A stretch of 64,000 nucleotides of DNA from Flavobacterium psychrophilum (GTDB lineage: Bacteria; Bacteroidota; Bacteroidia; Flavobacteriales; Flavobacteriaceae). Below the pieces are notes generated by a model that was given only the letters and a program-made list of their open reading frames with translations, searched no databases and was not told the DNA's origin. The stretch spans positions 12,388-76,387 of the forward strand of contig CAMAWT010000013.1 in assembly GCA_945862065.1 (NCBI GenBank), read 5' to 3'. The position numbers and the translations under genes were made by a program. Positions 8,565 through 18,601 of the stretch are shown here, piece after piece; the first letter of the stretch is position 1; each line of letters starts with the position of its first letter.

Positions 8565-10778
8565 ATGAATTCATTATTGAAAGTTACGCTTTTCTTATCC
8601 TTTTTTACAAGTATAGCGCAAGAAACCAATTTAAAAAATATCCAAAAATTAACTTTTGGTGGAGATAACGCTGAGGCATATTTTAGTCCGGATGGTTCAA
8701 TGTTGACGATGCAAATAAGCAACCCAAAAGCAAACATTCCTTGTGATCAAATTTATTTGTATGATTTGGCCAAACAACCCGGAACCGAAAATTTGAATCT
8801 TATTTCAACTGGAAAAGGAAGAACTACATGCTCTTATTTTATGCCTGATGGAAAACATATTATTTATGCGTCAACGCATGCATCCAATTCAGAATGTCCA
8901 GCGCCACCAAAGCCTCGTGAAGGAAAATATCTTTGGGCAGTATATCCAGAATTTGATATTTATGTTGCCGATTTAAAAGGAAATATTGTTAAACAATTGA
9001 CCAATACTTCCGGCTATGATGCAGAAGCAGTGGTGTCGCCCGACGGAAAAAAAATTGCCTTTACCTCTACTCGATCTGGAGATTTAGAATTGTGGACGAT
9101 GGATATTGACGGAACCAATCTAAAACAAATTACTTTTGGACTTGGTTATGATGGCGGAAGTTTCTTTTCACATGACAGTAAAAAGCTTGTTTTTCGTTCT
9201 TCCAGACCAAAAACAGAAGAAGCAATTGCTGACTATAAAGCGCTATTGGCCGACAATGTTGTAGCTCCTACAGAAATGGAAATCTACACCTGCAATGTGG
9301 ATGGCTCAAACATCAAGCAAATTACAAATCTCGGAAAAGCAAATTGGGCACCTTTCTTTCATCCGTCGGATAAAAAAATCATTTTTTCATCCAACCATCA
9401 TTCAACAAGAGGATATGATTTTCAATTATATACCATTGACATAGATGGAAAAAACGTAAAACAGATTACGTATGAAAGTGAGTTTAATGCGTTTCCAATG
9501 TTTTCTCCCGATGGAAAAAAATTGGTTTTTTCTAGCAACAGACAACAAGGAGCTGCAAGAGAAACCAACGTTTTTATTGCTGATTGGGTTGATACAGACC
9601 CGGCCGAAATTGTTAATCAAGACAAGCTAAAAGCACATATTTCTTATTTAGCATCCGACAAACTTGGCGGTAGATTAGCAGGTTCACCCAATGAAAAAAT
9701 TGCGGCAGAATATCTGTCCAATCAATTAAAATCAGTTGGTTTAAAACCTTATAATGGCAAAAATTACCTTCAGAAATTTGATTATAGATTAAAATTAAAT
9801 CCAAAAGATTCTTTAGCAATAACAACCATTCAGGCGCACAATGTTATCGGATTTTTGGACAACAAAGCCTCAAAAACAATAGTAATTGGAGCGCATTATG
9901 ACCATTTAGGACTAAACGAACACAACAACTCGACCAAGCCAAACTCAAAAGGTGAAATTCATAATGGCGCCGATGATAATGCTTCTGGAGTTGCAGGCGT
10001 ATTAGAACTTGCTAGAATGCTTTCAACAAACAAAGAAATCGAAAAGGCTAACTATATTTTTGCACTATTTTCAGGGGAAGAAGACGGTTTACAAGGCTCC
10101 AAATTCATGACCGAAACGATCAAAACATTGTATCCAAATGTATCGGCAATGATCAATATGGACATGATTGGAAAATTAAATGCTTCCAAAGATTTAATCG
10201 TTGGTGGTATTGGAACCTCGCCTGATTTTAAAAAAATAATAGAAAAAAACAAACCTGCGGGATTCAATATTACACTTGACGAAAGTGGCGTCGGACCAAC
10301 AGATCATACGTCGTTTTATTTAAAGGATATTGCCGTTCTAAATTTCTTTACAGGCACACACACTGATTACCACAAACCAAGCGATGACGAGGATAAAATC
10401 AATTATACGGGTGTTAAAAATATCGTTGAATATGTTTTTAAAAGTAGTCTTGATATCGCCAATTTAGACAAAATCGAATTTACAAAAACGAAGGTAAACG
10501 CAGGAAAAACCCGACCAAAATACAAAGTCACCATGGGCATCATGCCTGATTATACAGAACATCCAGATGGTTTGCACGTGGATGGTGTTACCGAAAACAG
10601 ACCTGCACAAAAAGCCGGAATTGAAGAAGGTGATGTCATCACAAAAATTGGCACCAACCCCATTAAAGACGTTTATAATTACATGGATAGCTTGGCAAAA
10701 ATAAACCCAGGCGACGAAGTTGAAGTCATCTTTACCCGAAACGGAGAAAGTAAAACGGTTAAAGTAAAATTCGATTAA
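8565..10778 (+). CDS. Secreted M28-family metallopeptidase with TolB-like propeller and PDZ domain
   Basis: Three parts are joined: an N-terminal TolB/WD40-like beta-propeller with repeated SPDGKK(I/L) blades (about residues 30-345), an M28 zinc peptidase (about 360-620) with GAHYDHLG, GADDNASGV, SGEEDG and the later TDYHKPSDD metal-site segments, and a PDZ domain at the end. The start at 8565 gives a clean signal peptide (LLKVTLFLSFFTSIAQ); in-frame ATGs at 8535 and 8541 would add up to ten residues. It probably trims peptides in the periplasm or outside. It is last of the psd operon and is followed by a strong hairpin. Confidence 0.9.
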   Translation: MNSLLKVTLFLSFFTSIAQETNLKNIQKLTFGGDNAEAYFSPDGSMLTMQISNPKANIPCDQIYLYDLAKQPGTENLNLISTGKGRTTCSYFMPDGKHIIYASTHASNSECPAPPKPREGKYLWAVYPEFDIYVADLKGNIVKQLTNTSGYDAEAVVSPDGKKIAFTSTRSGDLELWTMDIDGTNLKQITFGLGYDGGSFFSHDSKKLVFRSSRPKTEEAIADYKALLADNVVAPTEMEIYTCNVDGSNIKQITNLGKANWAPFFHPSDKKIIFSSNHHSTRGYDFQLYTIDIDGKNVKQITYESEFNAFPMFSPDGKKLVFSSNRQQGAARETNVFIADWVDTDPAEIVNQDKLKAHISYLASDKLGGRLAGSPNEKIAAEYLSNQLKSVGLKPYNGKNYLQKFDYRLKLNPKDSLAITTIQAHNVIGFLDNKASKTIVIGAHYDHLGLNEHNNSTKPNSKGEIHNGADDNASGVAGVLELARMLSTNKEIEKANYIFALFSGEEDGLQGSKFMTETIKTLYPNVSAMINMDMIGKLNASKDLIVGGIGTSPDFKKIIEKNKPAGFNITLDESGVGPTDHTSFYLKDIAVLNFFTGTHTDYHKPSDDEDKINYTGVKNIVEYVFKSSLDIANLDKIEFTKTKVNAGKTRPKYKVTMGIMPDYTEHPDGLHVDGVTENRPAQKAGIEEGDVITKIGTNPIKDVYNYMDSLAKINPGDEVEVIFTRNGESKTVKVKFD

Positions 10779-10789
10779 TTAGGGCGTTC

Positions 10790-10845
10790 CACCCCAAACA
10801 AAAAGCCCATTTAGCTACTGCAAAATGGGCTTTTTGTTTGGGGTG
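10790..10845 (+). terminator. Strong terminator after the psd-M28 operon
   Basis: Arms 10790-10812 and 10823-10845 are perfectly complementary over 23 bp with a 10-base loop; T and A runs lie inside the arms rather than after them. Confidence 0.75.
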
Positions 10846-10909
10846 TCAGGCTTTCCGCTGCAATCTTTTGCTCCGCTGCCGCTACTCAAAAGGATTTTCG
10901 CTGCAATCC
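10845..10909 (-). repeat. Divergent copy of the dispersed hairpin repeat
   Basis: Read on the minus strand it contains GTAGCGGCAGCGGAGCAA, almost the same core as the copy at 11094-11223, with the stem CTTTTG/CAAAAG (10887-10892 with 10865-10870) instead of CTCTTG/CAAGAG. It abuts the operon terminator and faces the next copy. Confidence 0.65.
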
Positions 10910-11093
10910 TTAACGCGGTATTGTTTTCATAAGAAAGTTTTGTGTAAATCAAAAAATCAATCTTTTCGATTAAAAATTTACTATTTTTTGTACTTCAAGT
11001 GATAGAAAAATTGAGTTTTAATATTTTTTTACTTAAGTCAAATCTACAAAGTTTAAACTTTACAACTTTTAAACTTTGCAACTCAAAAAAAGT

Positions 11094-11223
11094 CAACTGA
11101 AAAACAATTCATCAAGTCTAGCCCTGATGGAAGCGGTATCCTCTTGTGTAGCGGCAGCGGAGCAAGAGATATAGCGGACAGCAGGACGGTTTGTCTTTTG
11201 GATACGGGGTTGTGTGCTTCTAA
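11094..11223 (+). repeat. Dispersed ~130-bp intergenic hairpin repeat, copy A
   Basis: It begins CAACTGAAAAAC, contains TAGCCCTGATGGAAGCGG, a hairpin with stem CTCTTG (11141-11146) and CAAGAG (11163-11168), then GATATAGCGGACAGCAGGAC, and ends GTGTGCTTCTAA. The same ends and core recur at 17691-17818 and 18828-18956. The rest of the gap 10910-11358 is AT-rich and shows no gene. Confidence 0.8.
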
Positions 11224-11358
11224 AATATATTTTTTAGGAATCAAATGGATTTTAATAAGCGATTGTGGTTTAGAAAAAATTACGTCATTTTGTCAGAAAA
11301 TATGATTTGGTACTGATTTTGAATTAAGGTTTTCAAGTTTAACTTAAATAATATAATT

Positions 11359-13245
11359 ATGGCATCAGGAAAAATTAATGTTTCGGTAGAAAACATTTTC
11401 CCTTTAATCAAAAAATTTCTTTACAGTGATCACGAAATTTTCCTACGCGAATTGGTATCAAACGGTACGGACGCAACCCTAAAATTAAAACATTTAACCA
11501 GTATTGGCGAAACCAATGTGGAATATGGCAACCCAATTATTGAGGTTAAAATTGATAAAGATGGTAAGAAACTTCACATTATTGATCAAGGTCTTGGAAT
11601 GACGAGCGAAGAAGTTGAAAAATACATCAACCAAATTGCCTTTTCGGGCGCTGAAGAATTCTTAGATAATTATAAAGATTCGGCAAAAGACTCGGGAATT
11701 ATTGGACATTTTGGACTTGGATTTTATTCGGCTTTTATGGTGGCTGAAAAAGTTGAAATTATTACAAAATCGTTCAAAGACGAACCTGCAGCGCATTGGA
11801 CATGTGATGGAAGCCCTGAGTTTACTCTAGTTCCTCATGATAAAACAGACAGAGGAACCGAAATTGTATTGCACATTGCTGAAGATTCATTGGACTTTTT
11901 GGAGGAATCTAAAATTCGTGAATTGTTAAATAAATACAATAAATTCATGCCGATTCCGATTAAATTTGGAACCAAAACAGAAACGCTTCCTTTGCCAGAA
12001 GGCGCCGCAGAAGATGCAAAACCTGAAACGATTGAAGTTGACAACATCATCAACAACCCTACGCCTGCTTGGACAAAACAGCCCGTAGATTTAACAGAAA
12101 CAGACTATAAAGAATTCTATCATGAATTGTACCCAATGCAGTTTGAAGAACCGTTGTTTAATATTCATTTGAATGTGGATTATCCGTTTAACTTGACTGG
12201 GATTTTATATTTTCCTAAATTAGGATCTGATTTGCAAATTCAGAAAGACAAAATCCAATTATATCAAAATCAGGTTTTTGTAACAGATAACGTGGACGGC
12301 ATTGTTCCTGAATTTTTAGGTATGTTGAAAGGGGTTATTGACTCGCCAGATATTCCGTTGAATGTTTCTCGTTCGTACCTTCAAGCGGATGGAAATGTGA
12401 AAAAAATCTCAAATTATATCACACGTAAAGTAGCCGATAAGTTGAAATCGTTATTTACAGAAAACAGAGCAGATTTTGAGAAAAAATGGAACGATATTAA
12501 AATTGTTTTGGAATACGGAATGCTATCTGAACCAAAATTTTATGAAAAAGCGGGTTCGTTTGTATTGTATCCAACCGTTGATGACACATACTTTTTACTA
12601 GACGAATTGAAAGAAGCGATTCAAGCCAATCAAACCGATAAAAATGGTAAATTGGTTGTGCTGTATGCTTCTAATAAAGAAACGCAACACAGTTATATTG
12701 CGGCTGCCAAAGACAAAGGATATCAGGTATTGTTATTGGATTCGCCAATCATTTCGCATTTAATTCAAAAATTGGAATCGGATAATGAGAACTTAACATT
12801 TGTGCGAGTTGATGGTGATTCTGTTGAAAAACTGATTCAAAAAGAAGAAACGCAAATTTCAAAATTATCAGATGACGAAATAGAAAAATTAAAAGCAACA
12901 CTTGAGAATAGTATCCCAAAACCAACTTATTCGGTTCAATTGGAAGCGATGGACAGTCAGGCGGCACCATTCATCATTACGCAACCCGAATTCATGCGAA
13001 GAATGAAAGAAATGAGTCAGTCAGGCGGTGGCGGCATGTTTGGAATGGGAAATATGCCCGATATGTATAACTTGGTGGTTAATACCAACTCTGATTTGGC
13101 AACTACTATTTTAAATACCGAAGACAAAGCAAAACAAGAACATTTGATTCATCAAGCACTCGATTTGGCTAAAATATCGCAAGGATTGTTAAAAGGGGAA
13201 GCATTGACAGCTTTTGTAAAACGTAGCTTTGAGTTGATTAAATAA
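11359..13245 (+). CDS. htpG: Molecular chaperone HtpG (Hsp90)
   Basis: Cytoplasmic Hsp90-type chaperone that remodels client proteins with ATP. The 628-residue length is normal. The GHKL ATPase domain is at the N-terminus: SDHEIFLRELVSNGTDA (ATP-binding helix), IIDQGLGMT and GHFGLGFYSAFMVA; the middle domain has NVSRSYLQ; the C-terminal dimer domain is complete. It stands alone: a repeat-filled gap precedes it, and a hairpin at 13271-13301 separates it from the convergent receptor gene. No heat-shock promoter could be recognised. Confidence 0.97.
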   Translation: MASGKINVSVENIFPLIKKFLYSDHEIFLRELVSNGTDATLKLKHLTSIGETNVEYGNPIIEVKIDKDGKKLHIIDQGLGMTSEEVEKYINQIAFSGAEEFLDNYKDSAKDSGIIGHFGLGFYSAFMVAEKVEIITKSFKDEPAAHWTCDGSPEFTLVPHDKTDRGTEIVLHIAEDSLDFLEESKIRELLNKYNKFMPIPIKFGTKTETLPLPEGAAEDAKPETIEVDNIINNPTPAWTKQPVDLTETDYKEFYHELYPMQFEEPLFNIHLNVDYPFNLTGILYFPKLGSDLQIQKDKIQLYQNQVFVTDNVDGIVPEFLGMLKGVIDSPDIPLNVSRSYLQADGNVKKISNYITRKVADKLKSLFTENRADFEKKWNDIKIVLEYGMLSEPKFYEKAGSFVLYPTVDDTYFLLDELKEAIQANQTDKNGKLVVLYASNKETQHSYIAAAKDKGYQVLLLDSPIISHLIQKLESDNENLTFVRVDGDSVEKLIQKEETQISKLSDDEIEKLKATLENSIPKPTYSVQLEAMDSQAAPFIITQPEFMRRMKEMSQSGGGGMFGMGNMPDMYNLVVNTNSDLATTILNTEDKAKQEHLIHQALDLAKISQGLLKGEALTAFVKRSFELIK

Positions 13246-13270
13246 TATTTATATAGCTATTATAATTTAA

Positions 13271-13308
13271 AAACCTGTACTTTTTTGAAAAGTACAGGTT
13301 TTTTTTAA
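13271..13308. terminator. Bidirectional terminator between htpG and the TonB-type receptor
   Basis: Arms AAACCTGTACTTTT (13271-13284) and its complement (13288-13301) with a 3-base loop, T run on the right and A-rich left flank. The genes converge here, so it can serve both. Confidence 0.85.
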
Positions 13309-13322
13309 AATGTCAATTTGAA

Positions 13323-15440
13323 TTAATTTCCAATAATTCCTGTATCGTCTTTTTTGTCATTTTCTGAATTAAGTGGTGCTTCTTTTGCTAATTTGTTTTT
13401 AGTCGGAATTTTATAGTTAATGCTAAAACCAAATCGGCGTTTATCATTTTTATTACTTAATAATAACGGTGTATTGTATGAATAAAATTGAGATGTATTC
13501 GTATTTAATGCATCATCAATATTTATTGAAACGGATAATTGGTCGTTCAAAAACTTTTTAGAAAACGAAAAATCGAGCGAATTACTAAAGGGTTTATTAG
13601 CAATAAAATAATAATAATTTCCACCTGAAGTGATGATGTTGTAGTTGGTTACAAACTTGATTTTACTAGGCAAAACCAATTGTGACATCAAATTATAAAT
13701 CCAAAAACCTTTGGTTTCAATTTGTGGAATTTGATGTAATTGATAGGCTACATAAACGTATAGAAAATTCATTTCATCTGGGTTTACATCCATTTTCATG
13801 GTTTCAGCAAGCCCTTTTGTAAATAACATATACGGAATAGGCATTCCAATATTAAAGTTATGAACCTTAACTTCTGGCACATTTTCGTTTGAATTGGCAA
13901 CCAAATTTCCGTTTAAATTAACCCTTTGAACCACTTGATTTTTAGCTGAGCTTAAGGAATAACCTATAAAAGCATAATCATAGGCACTCAATTTCACTTC
14001 ATAATTGTCAAAAATGGTGGGTTGCAAAAATGGATTTCCCTCATAATTGATATTCGGATTTTGGTAGTTGGTGTTATTCGGATTCAACGCAGAAGTGCTT
14101 GGTAGCGTTATTTTCTTATTGTAATTCATGTTGAAAAACACCGATTTATTAACATTATACTGCGCTGTTGCATTAGGAAAAAATCGAAACTGCTTAAATG
14201 GTGTTAATACGGTTGTATTTGCAATTCCGGTTATGTTGTAATCTTCTGCTCTTCCGCCAAGAATAATGGTGAAATTTTTGAATTTGGACTGTATTTCAAA
14301 ATAACTTGCAAAGGTTTTTCGTTGGTAATCTAAATTGGTTATCTCCTTGCTTTTGGCTTCAAAATTTAAAGTTTCATACAAACTACCAAAGCTGATTTTC
14401 CCTTCGTCTGAAAAGGCAATTGGTTGGGAATAATCAAATTTCATATTGAAAAAATTCTGATCAGTTGAATTGTCCAAAATTGGTAATGCAACACCGATTG
14501 AATTGAGCACGAAATCACTTTGTATGCGATTAAAATTAACTCTAAAGTCTAATTTTTTGGTTTTATCATCAAATCGTTTTTGATACGTAACCACTCCTTC
14601 TTGACGTAACCCTTTTGTTTTGGAATTATCATCAGTTGAAAAACCCGTTCCGTTTGAAAGTGTATTGCTAAAATTATTATTAAAATTCACATCATAATTT
14701 AGTAACAATCTGTCTTTTTTAAAATCGAATGTCAAGGCCGATTTAATGAAATTATTTTTACCTACTCGATCCGCTTCCGTAGTAGTTAAAGTGGTATTTA
14801 CTTGATTTTCAACTTTATTCAAAGACGTCCAGATGGCGTTTTCTCTATAATTTTGACCCATATTTAACTGCCATCCAAAATATTTATTCTTGGCATTCAA
14901 CAAAATACTGTTGTTTACACGCCATCTTAATTTATCAAAATTGGTAACATTGGTACTGTTTGTGTAGGTTGCACTTAAAAAATTCTTAGCGTTTTTATTG
15001 GTAATGATATTTAAAATTGCGCCACCAGAAGTTGCTGGAAACTCAGCGCCAGGTTGGGTAATTATTTCTATTCGTTCGATAGCATTTGCGGGCATTCCTT
15101 CCAAAAAACCATTCAATTCATTGGTTGAAATATTTAGTGGTCTTCCATCTAAAAAAACGTCTAATTGTTTACCCTGATACAGCATTCCAGCGATATCTGA
15201 CGAAATTAATCCAGGTAATTTTTTCAATCCTTCGAGTACTGAACCCGAATTTAAACTTGGCTGGTTGGCAAAATCAAAAATAGTTCTATCTGCTTTTTGT
15301 TCAATCGCTTTTTTAGTTTTTGTAATGGTAACTTCTTTTAATTCTTGCGTTTTTTCTGAAGTTTTCTTTTGCGTTTCTTGAGCAGTAGTTTGGAAAAAAA
15401 TACCAAGTAAAAAAAAGGGTACTACAATCTTATTTTTCAT
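13323..15440 (-). CDS. TonB-dependent-receptor-like outer-membrane beta-barrel protein
   Basis: The 705-residue protein has a signal peptide (PFFLLGIFFQTTAQ), a short linker with the TonB-box-like QELKEVTITK, and a plug domain (about 45-150) with LKKLPGL, DVFLDGRPL and ERIEIITQPGAEFPATSGGAILNI. The rest reads as alternating barrel strands (about 160-690). The plug lacks a preceding carboxypeptidase-regulatory domain, and no SusD partner is adjacent, so it is a stand-alone 'outer membrane beta-barrel family' receptor rather than a SusC. The transported ligand is unknown. It converges with htpG and is divergent from gapN. Confidence 0.88.
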   Translation of the reverse strand: MKNKIVVPFFLLGIFFQTTAQETQKKTSEKTQELKEVTITKTKKAIEQKADRTIFDFANQPSLNSGSVLEGLKKLPGLISSDIAGMLYQGKQLDVFLDGRPLNISTNELNGFLEGMPANAIERIEIITQPGAEFPATSGGAILNIITNKNAKNFLSATYTNSTNVTNFDKLRWRVNNSILLNAKNKYFGWQLNMGQNYRENAIWTSLNKVENQVNTTLTTTEADRVGKNNFIKSALTFDFKKDRLLLNYDVNFNNNFSNTLSNGTGFSTDDNSKTKGLRQEGVVTYQKRFDDKTKKLDFRVNFNRIQSDFVLNSIGVALPILDNSTDQNFFNMKFDYSQPIAFSDEGKISFGSLYETLNFEAKSKEITNLDYQRKTFASYFEIQSKFKNFTIILGGRAEDYNITGIANTTVLTPFKQFRFFPNATAQYNVNKSVFFNMNYNKKITLPSTSALNPNNTNYQNPNINYEGNPFLQPTIFDNYEVKLSAYDYAFIGYSLSSAKNQVVQRVNLNGNLVANSNENVPEVKVHNFNIGMPIPYMLFTKGLAETMKMDVNPDEMNFLYVYVAYQLHQIPQIETKGFWIYNLMSQLVLPSKIKFVTNYNIITSGGNYYYFIANKPFSNSLDFSFSKKFLNDQLSVSINIDDALNTNTSQFYSYNTPLLLSNKNDKRRFGFSINYKIPTKNKLAKEAPLNSENDKKDDTGIIGN

Positions 15441-15681
15441 CGTTTCTATTTTTGTTACTATTTAGTAGGAGTTATACTGCTTTTGTTACATTATAAATCA
15501 AATTAAACTTTGCTCATTTTTATTGTCACTGATTCACTGATTTTAATTATATGAATAAGCTAAATCGGTGAATCTGTGGCAAATTTTTTAATTTGTTAAC
15601 AATATTTTTTTATCGTTTTTAACAAAAAATAATTCTTTGCTATCATATTATTATTATCTTTACTTATCTAAAACAAAAAAA

Positions 15682-17262
15682 ATGTCCCAAATTCCAGAAA
15701 TATTTCAAATTGATCAACCGTTACATCAAAAAAAATATCTTCTTGATGGCGAATTAAAGCAATGGCAAGGAGAAACAACTGATGTGTTTTCTACCATCTC
15801 ATCTACAGAAAACTACCAACCTACATTTTTAGGAAGCATTCCTAATATGAAAGAAAAAGAAGCTTTAGAAGCTTTAGAATCTTCTGTAAAAGCTTATGAT
15901 AATGGTAAAGGTCAATGGCCAACCATGAAAGTGAACGACAGAATAAAGTGTATGGAAGAATTTGTCAAACAGATGAAAACCACACGAAGTGAAGTTGTAA
16001 AATATTTGATGTGGGAAATTGGAAAATCGCAATCAGATTCTGAAAAAGAATTTGACAGAACGATTGAATATATCGACGACACCATTGAAAATTACAAAAA
16101 ATTGGATCGTGACAGTGCACGATTTACTAAAAGTCAAGGTGTAAATGCCATGGTAAGACGTGGTCCTCTTGGAGTTGTTTTATGTTTAGGACCATACAAT
16201 TACCCGCTTAACGAAACATTCACTTTGTTGATTCCGGCCATCATTATGGGGAATACAGTAATATTCAAGCCTGCAAAATTGGGGGTTTTACTTATTTCTC
16301 CTTTATTAGAAGCATTTAAAAACTGTTTTCCAAAAGGTGTTATTAATATTTTATACGGAAGAGGTCGTGATGTAGCTTCGCCAATCATGAAAACAGGCAA
16401 AATAGCCATACTTTCACTTATTGGAAATAGTAAATCGGCCATAACGTTACAAGATCAACATCCAAACAAAAATAGATTGCGACTCATTTTAGGATTGGAA
16501 GCAAAAAATCCAGCAATTGTACTTAAAGATGCCAATTTAGATTTGGCCATTCAAGAATGTGTATTAGGTAGTTTGTCATTTAACGGTCAGCGATGTACAG
16601 CACTCAAAGTCATTTATGTTCATGAATCAATTGCTGAAGAATTTAATAAAAGATTTGCTCAAAAAGTAGATGAATTAATTTATGGAAATCCGTGGGAGCC
16701 AAATGTTTTTTTAACACCATTACCAGAAACCGAAAAACCAGCCTATATCCAAGGACTTATTGATGATGCTATTGCAAACGGTGCTCAAATCATCAATAAA
16801 AAAGGAGGCGAAACCACCGAAAACTATATCTTTCCAGCTGTTTTGTTTCCTGTAAATAAAAACATGAGGGTGTATCATGAAGAGCAATTTGGACCCGTTG
16901 TTCCCATCATTCCATTTAAAGATATCAACGAACCGTTGGATGATATGGCAGAATCTAACTATGGACAACAAGTGAGTCTTTTTGGTAAAGATATTATTGC
17001 AATTTCACCACTTATTGATGCCTTAGTTAATTTGGTTTGTCGTGTAAATCTAAACAGTTCTTGTCAAAGAGGACCCGATGTGTATCCGTTTACGGGCAGA
17101 AAAGATTCAGCTGTTGGTACTTTGTCTATTCACGATGCGCTCCGTTCCTTTTCAATACGAACTTTCGTAGCATCCAAAGACAATGCCTACAATAATGAGA
17201 TTTTACAAGAATTATTAAACGATAAAAAATCAAATTTCATTAATACGGATTACATTTTATAA
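15682..17262 (+). CDS. gapN: NADP-dependent non-phosphorylating glyceraldehyde-3-phosphate dehydrogenase
   Basis: An aldehyde-dehydrogenase-fold enzyme that oxidises glyceraldehyde 3-phosphate straight to 3-phosphoglycerate, making NADPH and bypassing ATP formation. The catalytic cysteine is C305 in [10 protein letters not shown] and the general base E273 in LGLEAKNP. The C-terminal [16 protein letters not shown] stretch is the mark of the GapN subgroup and is why GapN is preferred over a generic aldehyde dehydrogenase. The ATG at 15682 (MSQIPEIF) gives 526 residues; the upstream ATG at 15637 would add a tyrosine-rich stretch with no family match. Its stop overlaps the next start by one base. 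Confidence 0.88.
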   Translation: MSQIPEIFQIDQPLHQKKYLLDGELKQWQGETTDVFSTISSTENYQPTFLGSIPNMKEKEALEALESSVKAYDNGKGQWPTMKVNDRIKCMEEFVKQMKTTRSEVVKYLMWEIGKSQSDSEKEFDRTIEYIDDTIENYKKLDRDSARFTKSQGVNAMVRRGPLGVVLCLGPYNYPLNETFTLLIPAIIMGNTVIFKPAKLGVLLISPLLEAFKNCFPKGVINILYGRGRDVASPIMKTGKIAILSLIGNSKSAITLQDQHPNKNRLRLILGLEAKNPAIVLKDANLDLAIQECVLGSLSFNGQRCTALKVIYVHESIAEEFNKRFAQKVDELIYGNPWEPNVFLTPLPETEKPAYIQGLIDDAIANGAQIINKKGGETTENYIFPAVLFPVNKNMRVYHEEQFGPVVPIIPFKDINEPLDDMAESNYGQQVSLFGKDIIAISPLIDALVNLVCRVNLNSSCQRGPDVYPFTGRKDSAVGTLSIHDALRSFSIRTFVASKDNAYNNEILQELLNDKKSNFINTDYIL

Positions 17263-17675
17263 TGACCATTAATATTGAAACGCCTGCTTTATTGTTTTCG
17301 GCAACATCGCTTATACTATTGGCATATACCAATCGTTTTTTGACCATTGCTCAAATCATTCGAAGTTTAAAAAAAAATTATGATGAAGACCATAGTAATA
17401 GTATTTTATTACAAATAAAAAACTTAAACAAGCGACTCACATTGATAAAATACATGCAATTATTTGGCGTATTAAGCCTTTTTTTATCTGTATTTGCTAT
17501 GCTAATATTATACCTTCAACAACCCACAATAGGCATCTACCTTTTTGGTTTAAGCCTACTTTGCTTGTTGGTTTCTTTGGGTATTTCATTTTGGGAAATC
17601 AGCATTTCTGTCAAAGCACTGCAACTTCATTTGAGCGATTTAACCGAAAAAAAGAAAAGGAAAATAGACAACTAA
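17262..17675 (+). CDS. DUF2721 small membrane protein
   Basis: A 137-residue protein with an N-terminal hydrophobic segment (about 8-30), a basic cytoplasmic loop, and two adjacent membrane helices (about 67-88 and 93-115), then a lysine-rich tail. The arrangement and the LLFSATSLILLAYTNRFLTIAQIIR start fit DUF2721, whose function is unknown. The start codon shares a base with the gapN stop, so the two are translated from one mRNA. A dispersed hairpin repeat begins 16 bp after the stop. Confidence 0.75.
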   Translation: MTINIETPALLFSATSLILLAYTNRFLTIAQIIRSLKKNYDEDHSNSILLQIKNLNKRLTLIKYMQLFGVLSLFLSVFAMLILYLQQPTIGIYLFGLSLLCLLVSLGISFWEISISVKALQLHLSDLTEKKKRKIDN

Positions 17676-17690
17676 TTTTTTTAGGAATAA

Positions 17691-17818
17691 TTAGAAGCAC
17701 ACAACCCCGCTTCGGTTCACAACTTGTCCCGCCATCGCCTTTATCTCCTTCGCCCTTCGGGACTTCAGGAGGATATCGGCTCTGTCGGGGCTAGATTTGA
17801 TATGTAGTTTTTCAGTTG
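17691..17818 (-). repeat. Dispersed intergenic hairpin repeat, copy C
   Basis: Minus-strand copy with the same ends as copies A and B. Its central stem is CTCCT/AGGAG (17767-17771 with 17745-17749), different from A but still paired, and the hairpin interior is unrelated. It fills most of the 319-bp gap before the toxin-antitoxin pair; the remaining 17819-17994 is AT-rich with a possible -7 box TAGTTTTG at 17914-17921. Confidence 0.8.
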
Positions 17819-17994
17819 AAATTTTGTAAAGTGGCAAAGTTTTTGAGTTTGTGAGTTTTTAGTTTCTACTTTTAAAAAAATAGTGTTCTTTAAAAATGTA
17901 TCGGTTTTTTTAGTAGTTTTGTTTTGAAACCAAATTCTTTGATATTTTTTATGATAGAAATTTAAATAAATTAAAATTTATACAATCAAAAAAC

Positions 17995-18210
17995 ATGAGA
18001 CACGTAACTGTATATACCACTGATAAAGAATACGACCACTTTGTAGAATTGGCTAAAAACCTGCATTATGTTAAAAAAGTCGAAACAGATGACGAGCCTA
18101 CAAAAGATGAGATTGTGAGCAATTTAAAAAGAGGTTTTGAGGAAATGCAATTGATTAAAAAAGGTAAACTAAAAACCACCTCTTTAAACGATTTCCTCAA
18201 TGAGTTATAA
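17995..18210 (+). CDS. Probable antitoxin of a RelE/ParE-type pair
   Basis: A 71-residue, mostly helical, charged protein whose gene overlaps the downstream toxin gene by 11 bp. The KLKTTSLNDFLNEL tail resembles C-terminal toxin-binding segments of small antitoxins. The antitoxin family cannot be named from sequence alone; the call rests on position, size and overlap. It should neutralise the toxin and repress the pair. The two genes form an isolated cassette flanked on both sides by dispersed hairpin repeats. Confidence 0.72.
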   Translation: MRHVTVYTTDKEYDHFVELAKNLHYVKKVETDDEPTKDEIVSNLKRGFEEMQLIKKGKLKTTSLNDFLNEL

Positions 18211-18526
18211 AATTGAACTTACTGACAACTTTAAAAAAGAAGCTAAAAAATTAATTAAAAGATACGCTTCGCTTCGTGCCGAAATAGCAGAACTTGGTAA
18301 AGAACTTGCAGAAAACCCAACTATTGGAACTCCTTTAGGAAATGATGTTTACAAAATACGACTTGCAATTGCTTCCAAAAACAAAGGAAAGTCTGGTGGT
18401 GCAAGGGTTATTTCTTATATTAAAATTATTGATGAAACAGTTTTTTTACTATCCATTTACAATAAAGGTGAAAAAGACACTATTTCGGATAAAGAAATTG
18501 AAGAACTTTTAGAGGGTTATTTATAA
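18200..18526 (+). CDS. RelE/ParE-superfamily toxin
   Basis: The 108-residue protein has the RelE/ParE layout: two N-terminal helices (NFKKEAKKLIKRYASLRAEIAEL), a loop with GTPLGNDVYKIRLAI, and the strand pairs GGARVISYI and TVFLLSIYNKGEKDTI. RelE members cut mRNA on the ribosome and ParE members poison gyrase; which applies cannot be told. The arginine of KIRLA and the YNKGEKD segment are in the usual places, so it looks intact. It overlaps the antitoxin gene by 11 bp. Confidence 0.8.
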   Translation: MSYKIELTDNFKKEAKKLIKRYASLRAEIAELGKELAENPTIGTPLGNDVYKIRLAIASKNKGKSGGARVISYIKIIDETVFLLSIYNKGEKDTISDKEIEELLEGYL

Positions 18527-18554
18527 AAAAAAAGTCTTTCTAGAAAAAACTTAT

Positions 18555-18597
18555 CCGCTTCGGTTAACAAGTTGTCCCGCCATCGCCTTTATCTCCC
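18555..18597 (-). repeat. Fragment of the dispersed hairpin repeat
   Basis: It matches the 3' half of copy C (compare 17707-17749), including TTGTCCCGCCATCGCC on the plus strand, but the rest of the element is missing. It lies 28 bp after the toxin stop. Confidence 0.65.
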
Positions 18598-18601
18598 CCG
18601 C

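Noticed and set aside
13323..15440. SusC-type receptor of a polysaccharide utilisation locus
   Set aside because: No carboxypeptidase-regulatory N-domain, no SusD partner and no glycoside hydrolase nearby; kept as a generic TonB-type receptor.
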